DNA of 34,798 nucleotides from an uncultured bacterium (GTDB lineage Bacteria; Cyanobacteriota; Vampirovibrionia; Gastranaerophilales; Gastranaerophilaceae): NCBI GenBank assembly GCA_900550295.1, contig URRM01000008.1, positions 1 through 34,798 of the forward strand, given 5' to 3'. A model generated the notes under the pieces. That model had not been told where the DNA came from and searched no databases. It saw only the letters and a list, made by a program, of their open reading frames with translations. Positions 15,324-22,874 of this stretch are shown piece by piece (the first letter of the stretch is position 1; the number at the start of each line of letters is the position of its first letter). A program made the translations under genes and the position numbers.

Positions 15324-15962
15324 ACGTCCGCCATAATTGTTATAATAAGCAGAACAAGAAATGCCTTTACCTTTTTTTGAACAATCTGATTTTGCAAGCA
15401 TTTCATCAAATTCTTCACCCAATGGTTGAATTCTGTCTAAGAAAATATTAACGCCGAATATATCTTGTCCCCATTTATTAGGTCTTTTGGCGCCGTTCAA
15501 ATCTATCGACATCATTGCAATAGGTAATGAATTTTGAGCTTTTGACGGTGGTAACAACCATTTTACACCAATTATCATGCCTGAACTTGTTGTGTGCAAA
15601 TTCTTAAAATAATAATCATTCTTTTCGTTAATAAAAGAACCGTCCATAAAATATGTTTTATAAGTCTTTGCATCAACTTGAGTTTGCATTCTAAAATATG
15701 GATTTAGCAAATCATACAGTACAACTTCACGCTCATCATTTGTGCGAGTTTTTTCAATAGCAATTTTATCAGTTTCTGTAGCCTGAGCTTTAATTGCAGA
15801 AAAAACATATTCAATGTTTTTATACGTATGTTTCCATTGAGAAATTGTATGTAATTTTTGGTTATCATCTATAATATTTGGAATTAAGATTATTGCAGTT
15901 AAAACAACAATTGAAATAACAACGATAATCTCTACCAAAGTAAAAGCATATTGTCTTTTCAT
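15315..15962 (-). CDS. Type IV prepilin-like / pseudopilin protein
   Basis: ATG 15962 is chosen because AGGAG (about 15968-15972) lies upstream and because it puts the prepilin leader at the N-terminus: MKRQY, then AFTLVE and a ~20-residue hydrophobic helix. A longer frame to 16022 overlaps the PHP gene and has no ribosome site. The residue before the cleavage Phe is Ala, not the usual Gly, but Glu5 of the mature form is kept. The 215-residue protein then has a variable globular domain with DLNGAKRPNKWGQDIFG, and a cysteine pair near the C-terminus (DCSKKGKGISC) that may close a disulphide loop. It may be a pilus or secretion pseudopilin. pilT lies 15 kb away. Confidence 0.75.
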   Translation of the reverse strand: MKRQYAFTLVEIIVVISIVVLTAIILIPNIIDDNQKLHTISQWKHTYKNIEYVFSAIKAQATETDKIAIEKTRTNDEREVVLYDLLNPYFRMQTQVDAKTYKTYFMDGSFINEKNDYYFKNLHTTSSGMIIGVKWLLPPSKAQNSLPIAMMSIDLNGAKRPNKWGQDIFGVNIFLDRIQPLGEEFDEMLAKSDCSKKGKGISCSAYYNNYGGRLN

Positions 15963-15970
15963 TAGAACTC

Positions 15971-16828
15971 CTAAGCCATATCTAGGCGTTTTTTCTCTTG
16001 AATTAACTTGTCGTAAATCCATTCAGGAATAAAGTGTTTTCCTAATAAGATTTGTCCGTTCAAAATGTTTGGTGCGTGAAAATCAGAACCGCCTGTCACA
16101 ATTAAACCAAGCTTTTCAGCCATTGAAGAGAAATATTCAACAACAGCCGGAGAGTGCTTTCTGTGATAAGCTTCAATACCACGTAAGCCGTAATTCATTA
16201 AGTCTTTAATTAAATCTTCTGCAATGTCAATGTCATGTGGATGTGCTATTACAGGAACACCTCCGGCATCATAAATAATTTCGACTGCATCTTGTGGAGA
16301 AACAGTTTTTCTTTGTACATATACAGGTGAATTGTCATTAATATATTTACTATATGCCTCTATCACACTGTTTGTTCCGCCTGCATTTGTAATTGCTTTT
16401 GCAATATGCGGCCGTCCTATACTACCGCCTTCTGCAACTTGCGCATTGATAGAATCAAAAGTAATTTTTATGTTTTCTTTTTTATCTAAAAGATCTATAA
16501 TTTCAATAGTTTGATTAATTCTGGCTTGTTGTTGTGCCTTCATAAGTTTTTGAAAATCATCGTCGTTAGGATTCATAAAATAGCCTAAAATATGAACTTC
16601 ATAGTTCTTATAAAGAGTGTTTACTTCAACCCCTTGAATAATTTCAAGTTCATCTTGTTTTCCGATTTCTTTTAAATATTTTTGAGCAATATCATAAGAC
16701 AAAATATTGTCGTGATCTGTTAATGCTATGGCTTGTAAACCGGCATCTAAAGCTGTATCTACAATTTTTTCTGGTGTAAAAACACCATCAGAATAATTTG
16801 TGTGGATGTGAAAATCTGAACGCTTCAT
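15971..16828 (-). CDS. PHP-domain phosphoesterase (YciV/RNase AM-like)
   Basis: The start at 16828 is fixed by a near-perfect ribosome site, GGAGGTGG at 16834-16841; the longer frame would need a TTG inside that site. The 285-residue protein carries the PHP metal motifs in order: DFHIHTNYSDG (first His pair), ALTDHDN, EVN, GRPHIAKA, PVIAHPHD and GGSDFHAPN. Relatives include E. coli RNase AM (YciV), which acts on 5'-ends of RNA and on 3',5'-nucleoside bisphosphates, and amidohydrolase-like phosphatases. The downstream position after rny and ymdB suggests RNA turnover, which fits but does not prove this activity. Confidence 0.85.
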   Translation of the reverse strand: MKRSDFHIHTNYSDGVFTPEKIVDTALDAGLQAIALTDHDNILSYDIAQKYLKEIGKQDELEIIQGVEVNTLYKNYEVHILGYFMNPNDDDFQKLMKAQQQARINQTIEIIDLLDKKENIKITFDSINAQVAEGGSIGRPHIAKAITNAGGTNSVIEAYSKYINDNSPVYVQRKTVSPQDAVEIIYDAGGVPVIAHPHDIDIAEDLIKDLMNYGLRGIEAYHRKHSPAVVEYFSSMAEKLGLIVTGGSDFHAPNILNGQILLGKHFIPEWIYDKLIQEKKRLDMA

Positions 16829-16833
16829 TATTT

Positions 16834-16841
16834 CCACCTCC
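16834..16841 (-). promoter_or_regulatory. Ribosome site that sets the PHP-protein start
   Basis: GGAGGTGG on the minus strand, 5 bases before ATG 16828. It lies just beyond the ymdB stop codon (16844-16846). Confidence 0.8.
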
Positions 16842-16843
16842 AA

Positions 16844-17686
16844 TCAGGACTTTTGATTATTTTGATTATCAAAGTCTACCTCCAATCCTTTATTTTCATA
16901 TACTATTTTTTCATTAATTCTTTTTATTTTGGTTGCCTTACCTGTTAAAGCCTCTAAGGTAATCTCAACCGCATTAATTATAGCAACATTATCTTGTGCC
17001 ACTTCAAAGCGTTCCGGCATACAGGTTGTCATTCTTGCAAGCGAAGTTGTATATTCCATACCTATTACGCTATCTTCAGCTCCGCAAAAACCTGCATCGG
17101 TAATATACGCCATATCATTAACAATTTTTTCATCTGCTGTTTGAACATGAGTATGAGTTCCAACAAATGCACTTACACCAAAACTTGCACAATAGCGACC
17201 AAAACAAATTTTTTCAGCAGTTGCTTCTGCATGAAAATCAACAAATACATTTGGTGTAATTTTTTTTATTTCTTTAATCTTTTCTTCTATAAGTTTCCAC
17301 TGAGAATCCATAGGTTGCATAAATACACGACCTAAGAAATTCATAACGCAAATTTTGTGCTCTCCAACATCAAAAATTCTAAAACCTTCTCCTCTTGTAC
17401 CTTCCGGATAATTCAACGGTCGGACAAGTTTGTCAGCATCATCTATGTAGTTAAATATTTCTTTTTTATCCCAAATATGATTACCTGAAGTAAAACAATT
17501 AATTCCGGCATTAGCAAGTTGATTATAATTTTTTTGAGTCAAACCAAAACCGTGAGATGCGTTTTCAGCATTCACGATTATAAAGTCATACTTACTTTTA
17601 TTATCGGCAAGATAGTCGGTAACGGCATTTCTACCGATTCTACCGACTACATCGCCAAAAAATAATATTTTAATCAGTTCTTGCAT
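16844..17686 (-). CDS. ymdB: YmdB-family metallophosphoesterase
   Basis: YmdB is a dimetal 2',3'-cyclic nucleotide phosphodiesterase known in Bacillus, where it is encoded beside rny and affects biofilm and motility choices. The 280-residue protein has all metal motifs: FFGDVVGRIGR, VNAENASHG, TSGNHIWD, VDFHAEATAEK, and GTHTHVQTAD. Its 3' end is an Asn/Gln/Lys-rich tail. It lies 25 bases downstream of rny and next to a PHP phosphoesterase, forming a compact nucleotide/RNA-processing cluster on one strand. Confidence 0.92.
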   Translation of the reverse strand: MQELIKILFFGDVVGRIGRNAVTDYLADNKSKYDFIIVNAENASHGFGLTQKNYNQLANAGINCFTSGNHIWDKKEIFNYIDDADKLVRPLNYPEGTRGEGFRIFDVGEHKICVMNFLGRVFMQPMDSQWKLIEEKIKEIKKITPNVFVDFHAEATAEKICFGRYCASFGVSAFVGTHTHVQTADEKIVNDMAYITDAGFCGAEDSVIGMEYTTSLARMTTCMPERFEVAQDNVAIINAVEITLEALTGKATKIKRINEKIVYENKGLEVDFDNQNNQKS

Positions 17687-17711
17687 AAATGCATTTCACC
17701 TTTTGTTTTTG

Positions 17712-19244
17712 TTATTTTGCAATTTCAGTTGTTCTAAATTCTCTTACAACTGTTACTCTGATTTGTCCAGGATAATCAAGTTCATCTTCTATACGCTTTG
17801 CAATATCTCTTGCAAGTTTTTGAGAAGCTAAATCGTCAAATTGTTCAGCTTCAACAATTACTCGAACTTCACGGCCTGCTTGAACAGCAAATGATTGTTT
17901 AATACCTTTGAAACTGTTTACAATTTCTTCAATTTTTTGTAAACGTTTGATGTAAATTTCTAATGTATCTCGTCTAGCCCCCGGACGTCCTGCTGAAATA
18001 GCATCAGCTAACTTAACAAGAACTGCTTCAATAGTATTTGCAGTAACATCATCGTGGTGAGCTTCAATTGCGTGAATAATTTCCATTTTTTCACCATAAC
18101 GATTAGCAATTTCTACACCTAATTGAATATGAGTACCTTCTTGAGTTTGGTCAACAGCTTTACCGATATCGTGTAACAAGCCTGCACGTTTTGCAACGTT
18201 AACATTAGCGCCTAATTCTGCAGCTAACATGCCTGCTATATGACCAACTTCAAGAGAGTGTTTCAATACGTTTTGACCATAGCTTGTTCTGTAATACAAA
18301 CGACCTAAAGTTTTAAGAAGTTCTTTGTTTAAGCCCATAATGCCCATATCTAATGCGGCGTTTTCACCTTCTGTAAGAATTTTCTTTTCAATTTCATCTT
18401 TTGCTTTAGCAACCATTTCTTCAATTCTAACAGGGTGAATACGACCGTCAGAAATAAGTTTTTCTAAAGCTAATTTTGCAACTTCACGTCTTACGGGATC
18501 AAAACTTGATAATACAACCGCTTCAGGAGTATCATCAATGATTAAATCTACACCTGTTAATGTTTCTAAAGTTCTGATATTACGACCTTCACGACCGATG
18601 ATACGACCTTTCATTTCATCATTTGGTAATGAAACTACAGAAACTGTACTTTCGACAACTTGATCCATAACACAACGTTGCATTGTTGTTGATAAAATTT
18701 CTTGAGATTGTTCCAAAGCCTTTTCTTTAATTTTTACTTCGTTTTCTCTGATTAATTGCATTTGTTCTTGAGCTAAATCATTTTTTAACTGTTCTAACAA
18801 CATATTTTTAGCATCTTCTGCTGACAATCCTGAAATTCTTTCAAGTTCAGAAGTTTGTTTTTGAACTAATTCAGCTAAATAATCTTCTTTTTCTAACAAC
18901 TCATCCATTTTTCTTTGAGCTGCAGCTTCTCTTTCAGTTGCATCTTGAATTTTATCTTCTAATGCATCTTCTCTTTGTGCTAATTTTGATTCTTGACGAG
19001 AAAGTTCTTGTCTTCTTTCTCTTTCTTCTTCATTTAATTGTTCTCTTTCTGTTTGCAATGCATCTTTAGCCTTAATCATTGCTTCTTTAACTAACAATTG
19101 TTCTTTTTCTGCTAAATCTTCTTGTTTTTTCTTTGATTCAAATTCTAAAGCTTTGTACTTTGCACGCTGTGAAACAAAGACAGCTGTGAATACAACAGCC
19201 ATTAGTACGACTACAATGATCGCAACTACTGAAATAAAGTCCAT
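17712..19244 (-). CDS. rny: Ribonuclease Y
   Basis: RNase Y is a membrane-anchored endoribonuclease that starts mRNA decay. The 510-residue protein has one N-terminal membrane helix (about 4-26), a long charged coiled coil (~30-200), a KH RNA-binding domain around GRIIGREGRNIRTLE, and the HD nuclease core with KHSLEVGH and LLHDIGKAVD, ending in the conserved FPGxI-type segment (here YPGQIRVTVVREF). All are in family order and length. The ribosome site is weak (AAGG 12 bases upstream). A leader of about 85 bases with a hairpin is predicted. It heads rny-ymdB-PHP-prepilin. Confidence 0.97.
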   Translation of the reverse strand: MDFISVVAIIVVVLMAVVFTAVFVSQRAKYKALEFESKKKQEDLAEKEQLLVKEAMIKAKDALQTEREQLNEEERERRQELSRQESKLAQREDALEDKIQDATEREAAAQRKMDELLEKEDYLAELVQKQTSELERISGLSAEDAKNMLLEQLKNDLAQEQMQLIRENEVKIKEKALEQSQEILSTTMQRCVMDQVVESTVSVVSLPNDEMKGRIIGREGRNIRTLETLTGVDLIIDDTPEAVVLSSFDPVRREVAKLALEKLISDGRIHPVRIEEMVAKAKDEIEKKILTEGENAALDMGIMGLNKELLKTLGRLYYRTSYGQNVLKHSLEVGHIAGMLAAELGANVNVAKRAGLLHDIGKAVDQTQEGTHIQLGVEIANRYGEKMEIIHAIEAHHDDVTANTIEAVLVKLADAISAGRPGARRDTLEIYIKRLQKIEEIVNSFKGIKQSFAVQAGREVRVIVEAEQFDDLASQKLARDIAKRIEDELDYPGQIRVTVVREFRTTEIAK

Positions 19245-19292
19245 AATACTTTAATACCTTTACCTTTTCTATTTTTTACAAATACACGCAAT

Positions 19293-19341
19293 CTCGGCAC
19301 ATATATCCTACCGAGCAATCCCCTTATTAAGTTGTATTATA
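19293..19341 (-). promoter_or_regulatory. Promoter and leader hairpin of rny
   Basis: On the minus strand TATAAT (19341-19336) predicts a start near 19329. The leader then contains a hairpin with CTCGG (19315-19311) pairing CCGAG (19297-19293) around a 13-base loop, about 50 bases before the rny start. This might be an autoregulatory processing site; that is speculation. Confidence 0.4.
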
Positions 19342-19420
19342 TTAAAAAGTTAGTTACATTACGTATATTTTCAAAAATTTAACTACTACTGCTTAAATTT
19401 TAACATGATAATAATTATTT

Positions 19421-19444
19421 GTATAGTTTTATGTATAGTTTTAT
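19421..19444. repeat. Exact tandem 12-bp duplication upstream of pepA
   Basis: GTATAGTTTTAT occurs twice back to back (19421-19432 and 19433-19444). The second copy covers the -35 position of the pepA promoter. Confidence 0.9.
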
Positions 19445-19459
19445 TTACTTTGCAAAAAA

Positions 19460-19468
19460 TGCTAGAAT
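19460..19468 (+). promoter_or_regulatory. Extended -10 promoter of pepA
   Basis: TG-C-TAGAAT at 19460-19468, start expected near 19475; ribosome site AAAGGAAA at about 19490-19496. The same TGCTAGAAT box with the following AAAGAAA recurs before the secreted-protein gene at 22329. Confidence 0.55.
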
Positions 19469-19501
19469 AAAAGAAAATAATTCAAAAGAAAGGAAAAATA
19501 T

Positions 19502-20902
19502 ATGGAAATTAAAATCATTTCAGATGTAAAAAATCAAGAATGCGATATTTTAATGGTAAATATGTTTGAAGGGCAAAAAACATCAAACGCAATTGCTAAT
19601 GAATACGCTATTGATGAAGACAAATTCGAAGGTAAATTCAATACAACATATCTTCTTCAAACTTACGGAAAAATTTCTGCAAGAAAAGTTCTAGTTGTTG
19701 GCTTAGGTAAAGAAAAAGATTTAGACAACAACAAAATTAGAGAAGCAATGGCAAAAGCAGTTAAAAAAGCTATTCAAATGAAAGCTAAGAGCATTGCAGT
19801 TGATTTTTCTGGCATCAACTTTGATTACGCAGATATGATTTCAGAAGGCGCAATGATTGGTGACTATGCTTTTGATAAATATAAAACAGAAAAGAAACAC
19901 CACATTGAAACCTTGTACACAAACCTTGACAAAGCAAAAATTGAAAAGGGACAAAAAAGAGCTGAAGCAATGGAATTAACAAGAAACCTTGCAAATGAAC
20001 CTGCTGAATACTCAACTCCGACTAAATTAGCAGAAGTTGCAAAAAGCTTAGGATTAGAAACTAAAATTTATGACAGAAAAGATTGTGAAAAAATGGGAAT
20101 GGGCGCATTTCTTGCTGTTGCAAGAGGTAGCCACCAAGAACCTAAATTTATCCACTTGAAATATGCACCTAAAAATCCTGCAAAACGCATTGCAATTATT
20201 GGTAAAGGTTTATGCTTTGACAGTGGCGGTATGGATTTAAAACCTGCATCTTCAATGTTAACAATGAGAGATGATATGTCAGGGGCAGCTTGCATTTTAG
20301 GTGTAATGAGTAAATTAAAAGAATTTTCACCAAGCATCGAAGTTCATGGTATTATCGCAGCTTGCGAAAATATGATTGGACCAAATGCATACAAACCGGG
20401 TGATATCTTAAGAGCAAAAAATGGCAAAACAATCGAAATCGACAACACAGATGCAGAAGGCAGAGTTACCTTGGCTGATGCACTTTGCTATGCTTGTGAA
20501 TTAAATGTTGATGAAGTTATTGATATTGCAACACTAACAGGTGCTTGTATGGTAGCCTTGGGCACTCACGCATCAGGTATTATGGGCAACAACAAAGACT
20601 TAGTTAACCGATTAATACAAGTTGGTGCAAAATCAGGCGAAAGATATTGGGAAATGCCAATGTTTGAAGAATATTTTGACAGTATGAAGAGTGAAATTGC
20701 AGATATGAAAAACACCGGTTCACGTTGGGGTGGAACTTCTGCAGCAGGCTTATTCTTACAAAATTTCGTTACAGATAATGTAAAATGGGCTCACTTAGAT
20801 GTTGCAGGAACTGCATTTATCGAAAAACCTCAAAAAGAATTCATTGCAGGCGCTACCGGCGTTGGAGTAAGAACTCTATTAAATTATATAATTGAGGCGT
20901 AA
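19502..20902 (+). CDS. pepA: Leucyl aminopeptidase (M17 family)
   Basis: PepA is a cytosolic hexameric dimetal aminopeptidase that removes N-terminal residues from peptides; in some bacteria it also binds DNA. The 466-residue protein has a variable N-terminal domain and the M17 catalytic domain: GKGLCFDSGGMDLKP (metal and catalytic Lys), RDDMSGAA, the signature NTDAEGRVTLADAL, and later WEMPMFEEY. Metal ligands are intact. It is a single-gene unit with its own promoter and a strong terminator at 20909-20937. Confidence 0.95.
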   Translation: MEIKIISDVKNQECDILMVNMFEGQKTSNAIANEYAIDEDKFEGKFNTTYLLQTYGKISARKVLVVGLGKEKDLDNNKIREAMAKAVKKAIQMKAKSIAVDFSGINFDYADMISEGAMIGDYAFDKYKTEKKHHIETLYTNLDKAKIEKGQKRAEAMELTRNLANEPAEYSTPTKLAEVAKSLGLETKIYDRKDCEKMGMGAFLAVARGSHQEPKFIHLKYAPKNPAKRIAIIGKGLCFDSGGMDLKPASSMLTMRDDMSGAACILGVMSKLKEFSPSIEVHGIIAACENMIGPNAYKPGDILRAKNGKTIEIDNTDAEGRVTLADALCYACELNVDEVIDIATLTGACMVALGTHASGIMGNNKDLVNRLIQVGAKSGERYWEMPMFEEYFDSMKSEIADMKNTGSRWGGTSAAGLFLQNFVTDNVKWAHLDVAGTAFIEKPQKEFIAGATGVGVRTLLNYIIEA

Positions 20903-20908
20903 ACGTTT

Positions 20909-20937
20909 AGGGGCTTGCTTTTAGCGGCCCCTTTTTA
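20909..20937 (+). terminator. Intrinsic terminator after pepA
   Basis: AGGGGC (20909-20914) pairs with GCCCCT (20927-20932), followed by TTTTT. The stop codon lies 6 bases before. Confidence 0.85.
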
Positions 20938-20999
20938 ATATAAAATCTATGTAAACTTTTTTTAACAAAAATACCAACATCTTGAAACAATGGTAAGAT

Positions 21000-21053
21000 T
21001 GTATAATAATTAACACAAAAAGTTCTTTACTAGATATTTTTTTTATGTAAAAT
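21000..21053 (+). promoter_or_regulatory. Two candidate -10 boxes upstream of ftsZ
   Basis: TATAAT at 21002-21007 and TAAAAT at 21048-21053, both directly preceded by TG. Neither has a clear -35. They would give leaders of about 73 and 27 bases. Confidence 0.4.
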
Positions 21054-21086
21054 AGTAAGAGAAAGAAAAGACAAAGAGGAATAAAA

Positions 21087-22262
21087 GTGGACAATTTTAA
21101 CAAAGCTGCAGATTTTTTTAGTGCAAGCAAACAACAAGAGGATTCAATTCCAACTCCAGATGTAGTTAGTCCTGCAAAAATTAAAGTTATTGGTGTAGGC
21201 GGTGGTGGCGGAAACGCTGTAAACCGAATGATTAAATCTGGTTTATCAGGTGTAGAATTCTATCTAATGAACACAGATGCACAAGTATTAAATTATGGTG
21301 CAGCTCCAAATAAAATTAGATTAGGAAAAGAATTAACAAATGGTTTAGGCGCAGGTGGAAACCCTGAAGTAGGTAAAAAGGCCGCAGAAGAAACTCAAAA
21401 CGAAATCACTGAAGCTATCGAAGGCGCAGATATGGTATTCGTTACAGCTGGTATGGGTGGCGGTACTGGTACCGGCGCAGCTCCTATCGTTGCCAGAATT
21501 GCTAAAGAATTAGGAATTTTAACAATTGCCGTTGTTACAAAACCTTTCCAATTTGAAGGTAAACGTAGAGCTAAACAAGCAGAAGAAGGTATTGATGAAT
21601 TAAGAAAGTCAGTAGATGCTATCATCGTTATTCCTAATGACAACTTGTTAGGCGCTATTGGTGAAAGAAAGAACTTAAGCTTGATGGAATCTTTCGCAGT
21701 AGTTGATGAAGTTCTATTAAGAGGTGTTCAAGGTATCACAGATATCATCACAATTCCTGGTTTAATCAACGTAGACTTCGCTGATGTTCGTTCAGTAATG
21801 GAAGCTTCAGGTTCAGCATTAATGGGTATTGGTTACGGTCAAGGCGAAGGCAGAGCTGAAGAAGCAGCTAAGAACGCTATTGACTCTAAGTTATTAGAAA
21901 CAACTATTGACGGCGCTAAAGGTGTTATCGTTAACATTACAGGTGGTCCTGACTTAAGCTTAACTGATGTAACTAAAGCTATGACTATCGTAAATGATGC
22001 AGTTCAAGAAGATGCAATCGTTATCTTCGGTGCTGTTCAAGACGAAAACATGCAAGGCGAAATCAAAATTACAGTTATTGCAACAGGTTTTGAAATGAAA
22101 GCTCACAATGCAATTCAAGCAGAAAAAGCTACAAAACAATTAAGTGCAGCAGATTTCTTCTCAGGTGCATTCAGCGCTCCTAAGAAATCTTCTCCTGAAC
22201 CTGCATCTAATAACTTACCGGGATTTTCAAACATTGAAATTCCTGACTTCTTGAAAAAATAA
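21087..22262 (+). CDS. ftsZ: Cell division GTPase FtsZ
   Basis: FtsZ polymerises into the division ring. The start is GTG at 21087, supported by AGAGGA at 21075-21080. The 391-residue protein has a short N-terminal spacer, GVGGGGGNAVNRMI, the tubulin signature GMGGGTGTGAAP, TKPFQFEGKRR, the synergy-region NVDFADVRSVM, then a short linker and the C-terminal peptide IEIPDFLKK that binds FtsA/ZipA/SepF-type partners. The codons are more regular than in neighbours, as expected for a highly expressed gene. ftsA and other division genes are not adjacent. A terminator follows. Confidence 0.98.
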   Translation: MDNFNKAADFFSASKQQEDSIPTPDVVSPAKIKVIGVGGGGGNAVNRMIKSGLSGVEFYLMNTDAQVLNYGAAPNKIRLGKELTNGLGAGGNPEVGKKAAEETQNEITEAIEGADMVFVTAGMGGGTGTGAAPIVARIAKELGILTIAVVTKPFQFEGKRRAKQAEEGIDELRKSVDAIIVIPNDNLLGAIGERKNLSLMESFAVVDEVLLRGVQGITDIITIPGLINVDFADVRSVMEASGSALMGIGYGQGEGRAEEAAKNAIDSKLLETTIDGAKGVIVNITGGPDLSLTDVTKAMTIVNDAVQEDAIVIFGAVQDENMQGEIKITVIATGFEMKAHNAIQAEKATKQLSAADFFSGAFSAPKKSSPEPASNNLPGFSNIEIPDFLKK

Positions 22263-22283
22263 CCGAAATAGGTAATAAAAAAT

Positions 22284-22314
22284 AAAAGGCTCCGTTAGTA
22301 AAACGGGGCTTTTT
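22284..22314 (+). terminator. Intrinsic terminator after ftsZ
   Basis: AAAAGGCTCCGTT (22284-22296) pairs with AACGGGGCTTTTT (22302-22314) with two G-T wobbles and a 5-base loop, ending in the T-tract. Confidence 0.8.
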
Positions 22315-22328
22315 ATTTATTCTGTTTA

Positions 22329-22337
22329 TGCTAGAAT
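22329..22337 (+). promoter_or_regulatory. Extended -10 promoter of the secreted-protein gene
   Basis: TG-C-TAGAAT at 22329-22337, identical to the pepA box, with no clear -35. Confidence 0.5.
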
Positions 22338-22360
22338 TAAAGAAAGATTAGGACTATCGC

Positions 22361-22380
22361 AAAGGATAAAAAAGGATAAA
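22361..22380 (+). repeat. Tandem duplicated ribosome site
   Basis: AAAGGATAAA is present twice in direct succession (22361-22370, 22371-22380), giving two AAGGA ribosome sites. The second is properly spaced for ATG 22383 and the first lies ten bases further out. Confidence 0.85.
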
Positions 22381-22382
22381 AT

Positions 22383-22853
22383 ATGAAGAAATTTTTATTA
22401 GTAATGTTTATGTTATTAATTTCGTCAACACAAGTATTTGCTGATGATTTAGCTACTGCAAAAAGTTTATTTAATCAATATGTATATGCTGCAAACACAT
22501 ACAGCCCTAATTTATTGAGTTATTACTCACCAAGAGCAAAAATTATTCGTCAAGTTGTAAAACCTGACGGAACAACAGTAAATGCAACAACAAATATGCA
22601 AACATATGCTCAACAATTAAAATTAAGCCAAGGTACAGCAAAATTAAGAAAATACACAAACAAATATACAAGCATTCACGCAACAAAAGTTACAAACGGC
22701 GTAAAAGTTAGTGCCTTAAGACAACCAATGAAAGATACTTATTGGTTAAAAACTTATCAAATATGGCAAAAACAACCAAATGGTCAATGGAAAATTGTTG
22801 AAGAAATGATGCAAACAAAAGAACAAATTTTCTTGCGTTATGCTGACAAATAA
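22383..22853 (+). CDS. Secreted protein of unknown function, possible NTF2-like fold
   Basis: I do not recognise the family by name. The 156-residue protein has a clear Sec signal peptide (MKKF, a hydrophobic run, then STQVFA with cleavage before DD). The mature part is about 135 residues, rich in Lys, Gln, Thr and Tyr. It shows LFNQYVYAANTYSPNLLSYYS, then IWQKQPNGQWKIVEEMM near the C-terminus; the last motif (WxKQPNGQWKIV) is typical of SnoaL/NTF2-like domains. It has no cysteine, membrane segment or lipobox. It lies between ftsZ and aroC with its own promoter and 21 bases before aroC, so it may be expressed with the shikimate genes. Function unknown. Confidence 0.7.
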   Translation: MKKFLLVMFMLLISSTQVFADDLATAKSLFNQYVYAANTYSPNLLSYYSPRAKIIRQVVKPDGTTVNATTNMQTYAQQLKLSQGTAKLRKYTNKYTSIHATKVTNGVKVSALRQPMKDTYWLKTYQIWQKQPNGQWKIVEEMMQTKEQIFLRYADK

Positions 22854-22874
22854 TAAAAAATAGTAGGATTTACA

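Noticed and set aside
15963..16022. N-terminal extension of the prepilin frame
   Set aside because: It would bury the prepilin leader, overlaps the PHP gene and lacks a ribosome site.
20921..21130. Hydrophobic leftward frame between pepA and ftsZ
   Set aside because: It runs through the pepA terminator and the ftsZ start and has no ribosome site.
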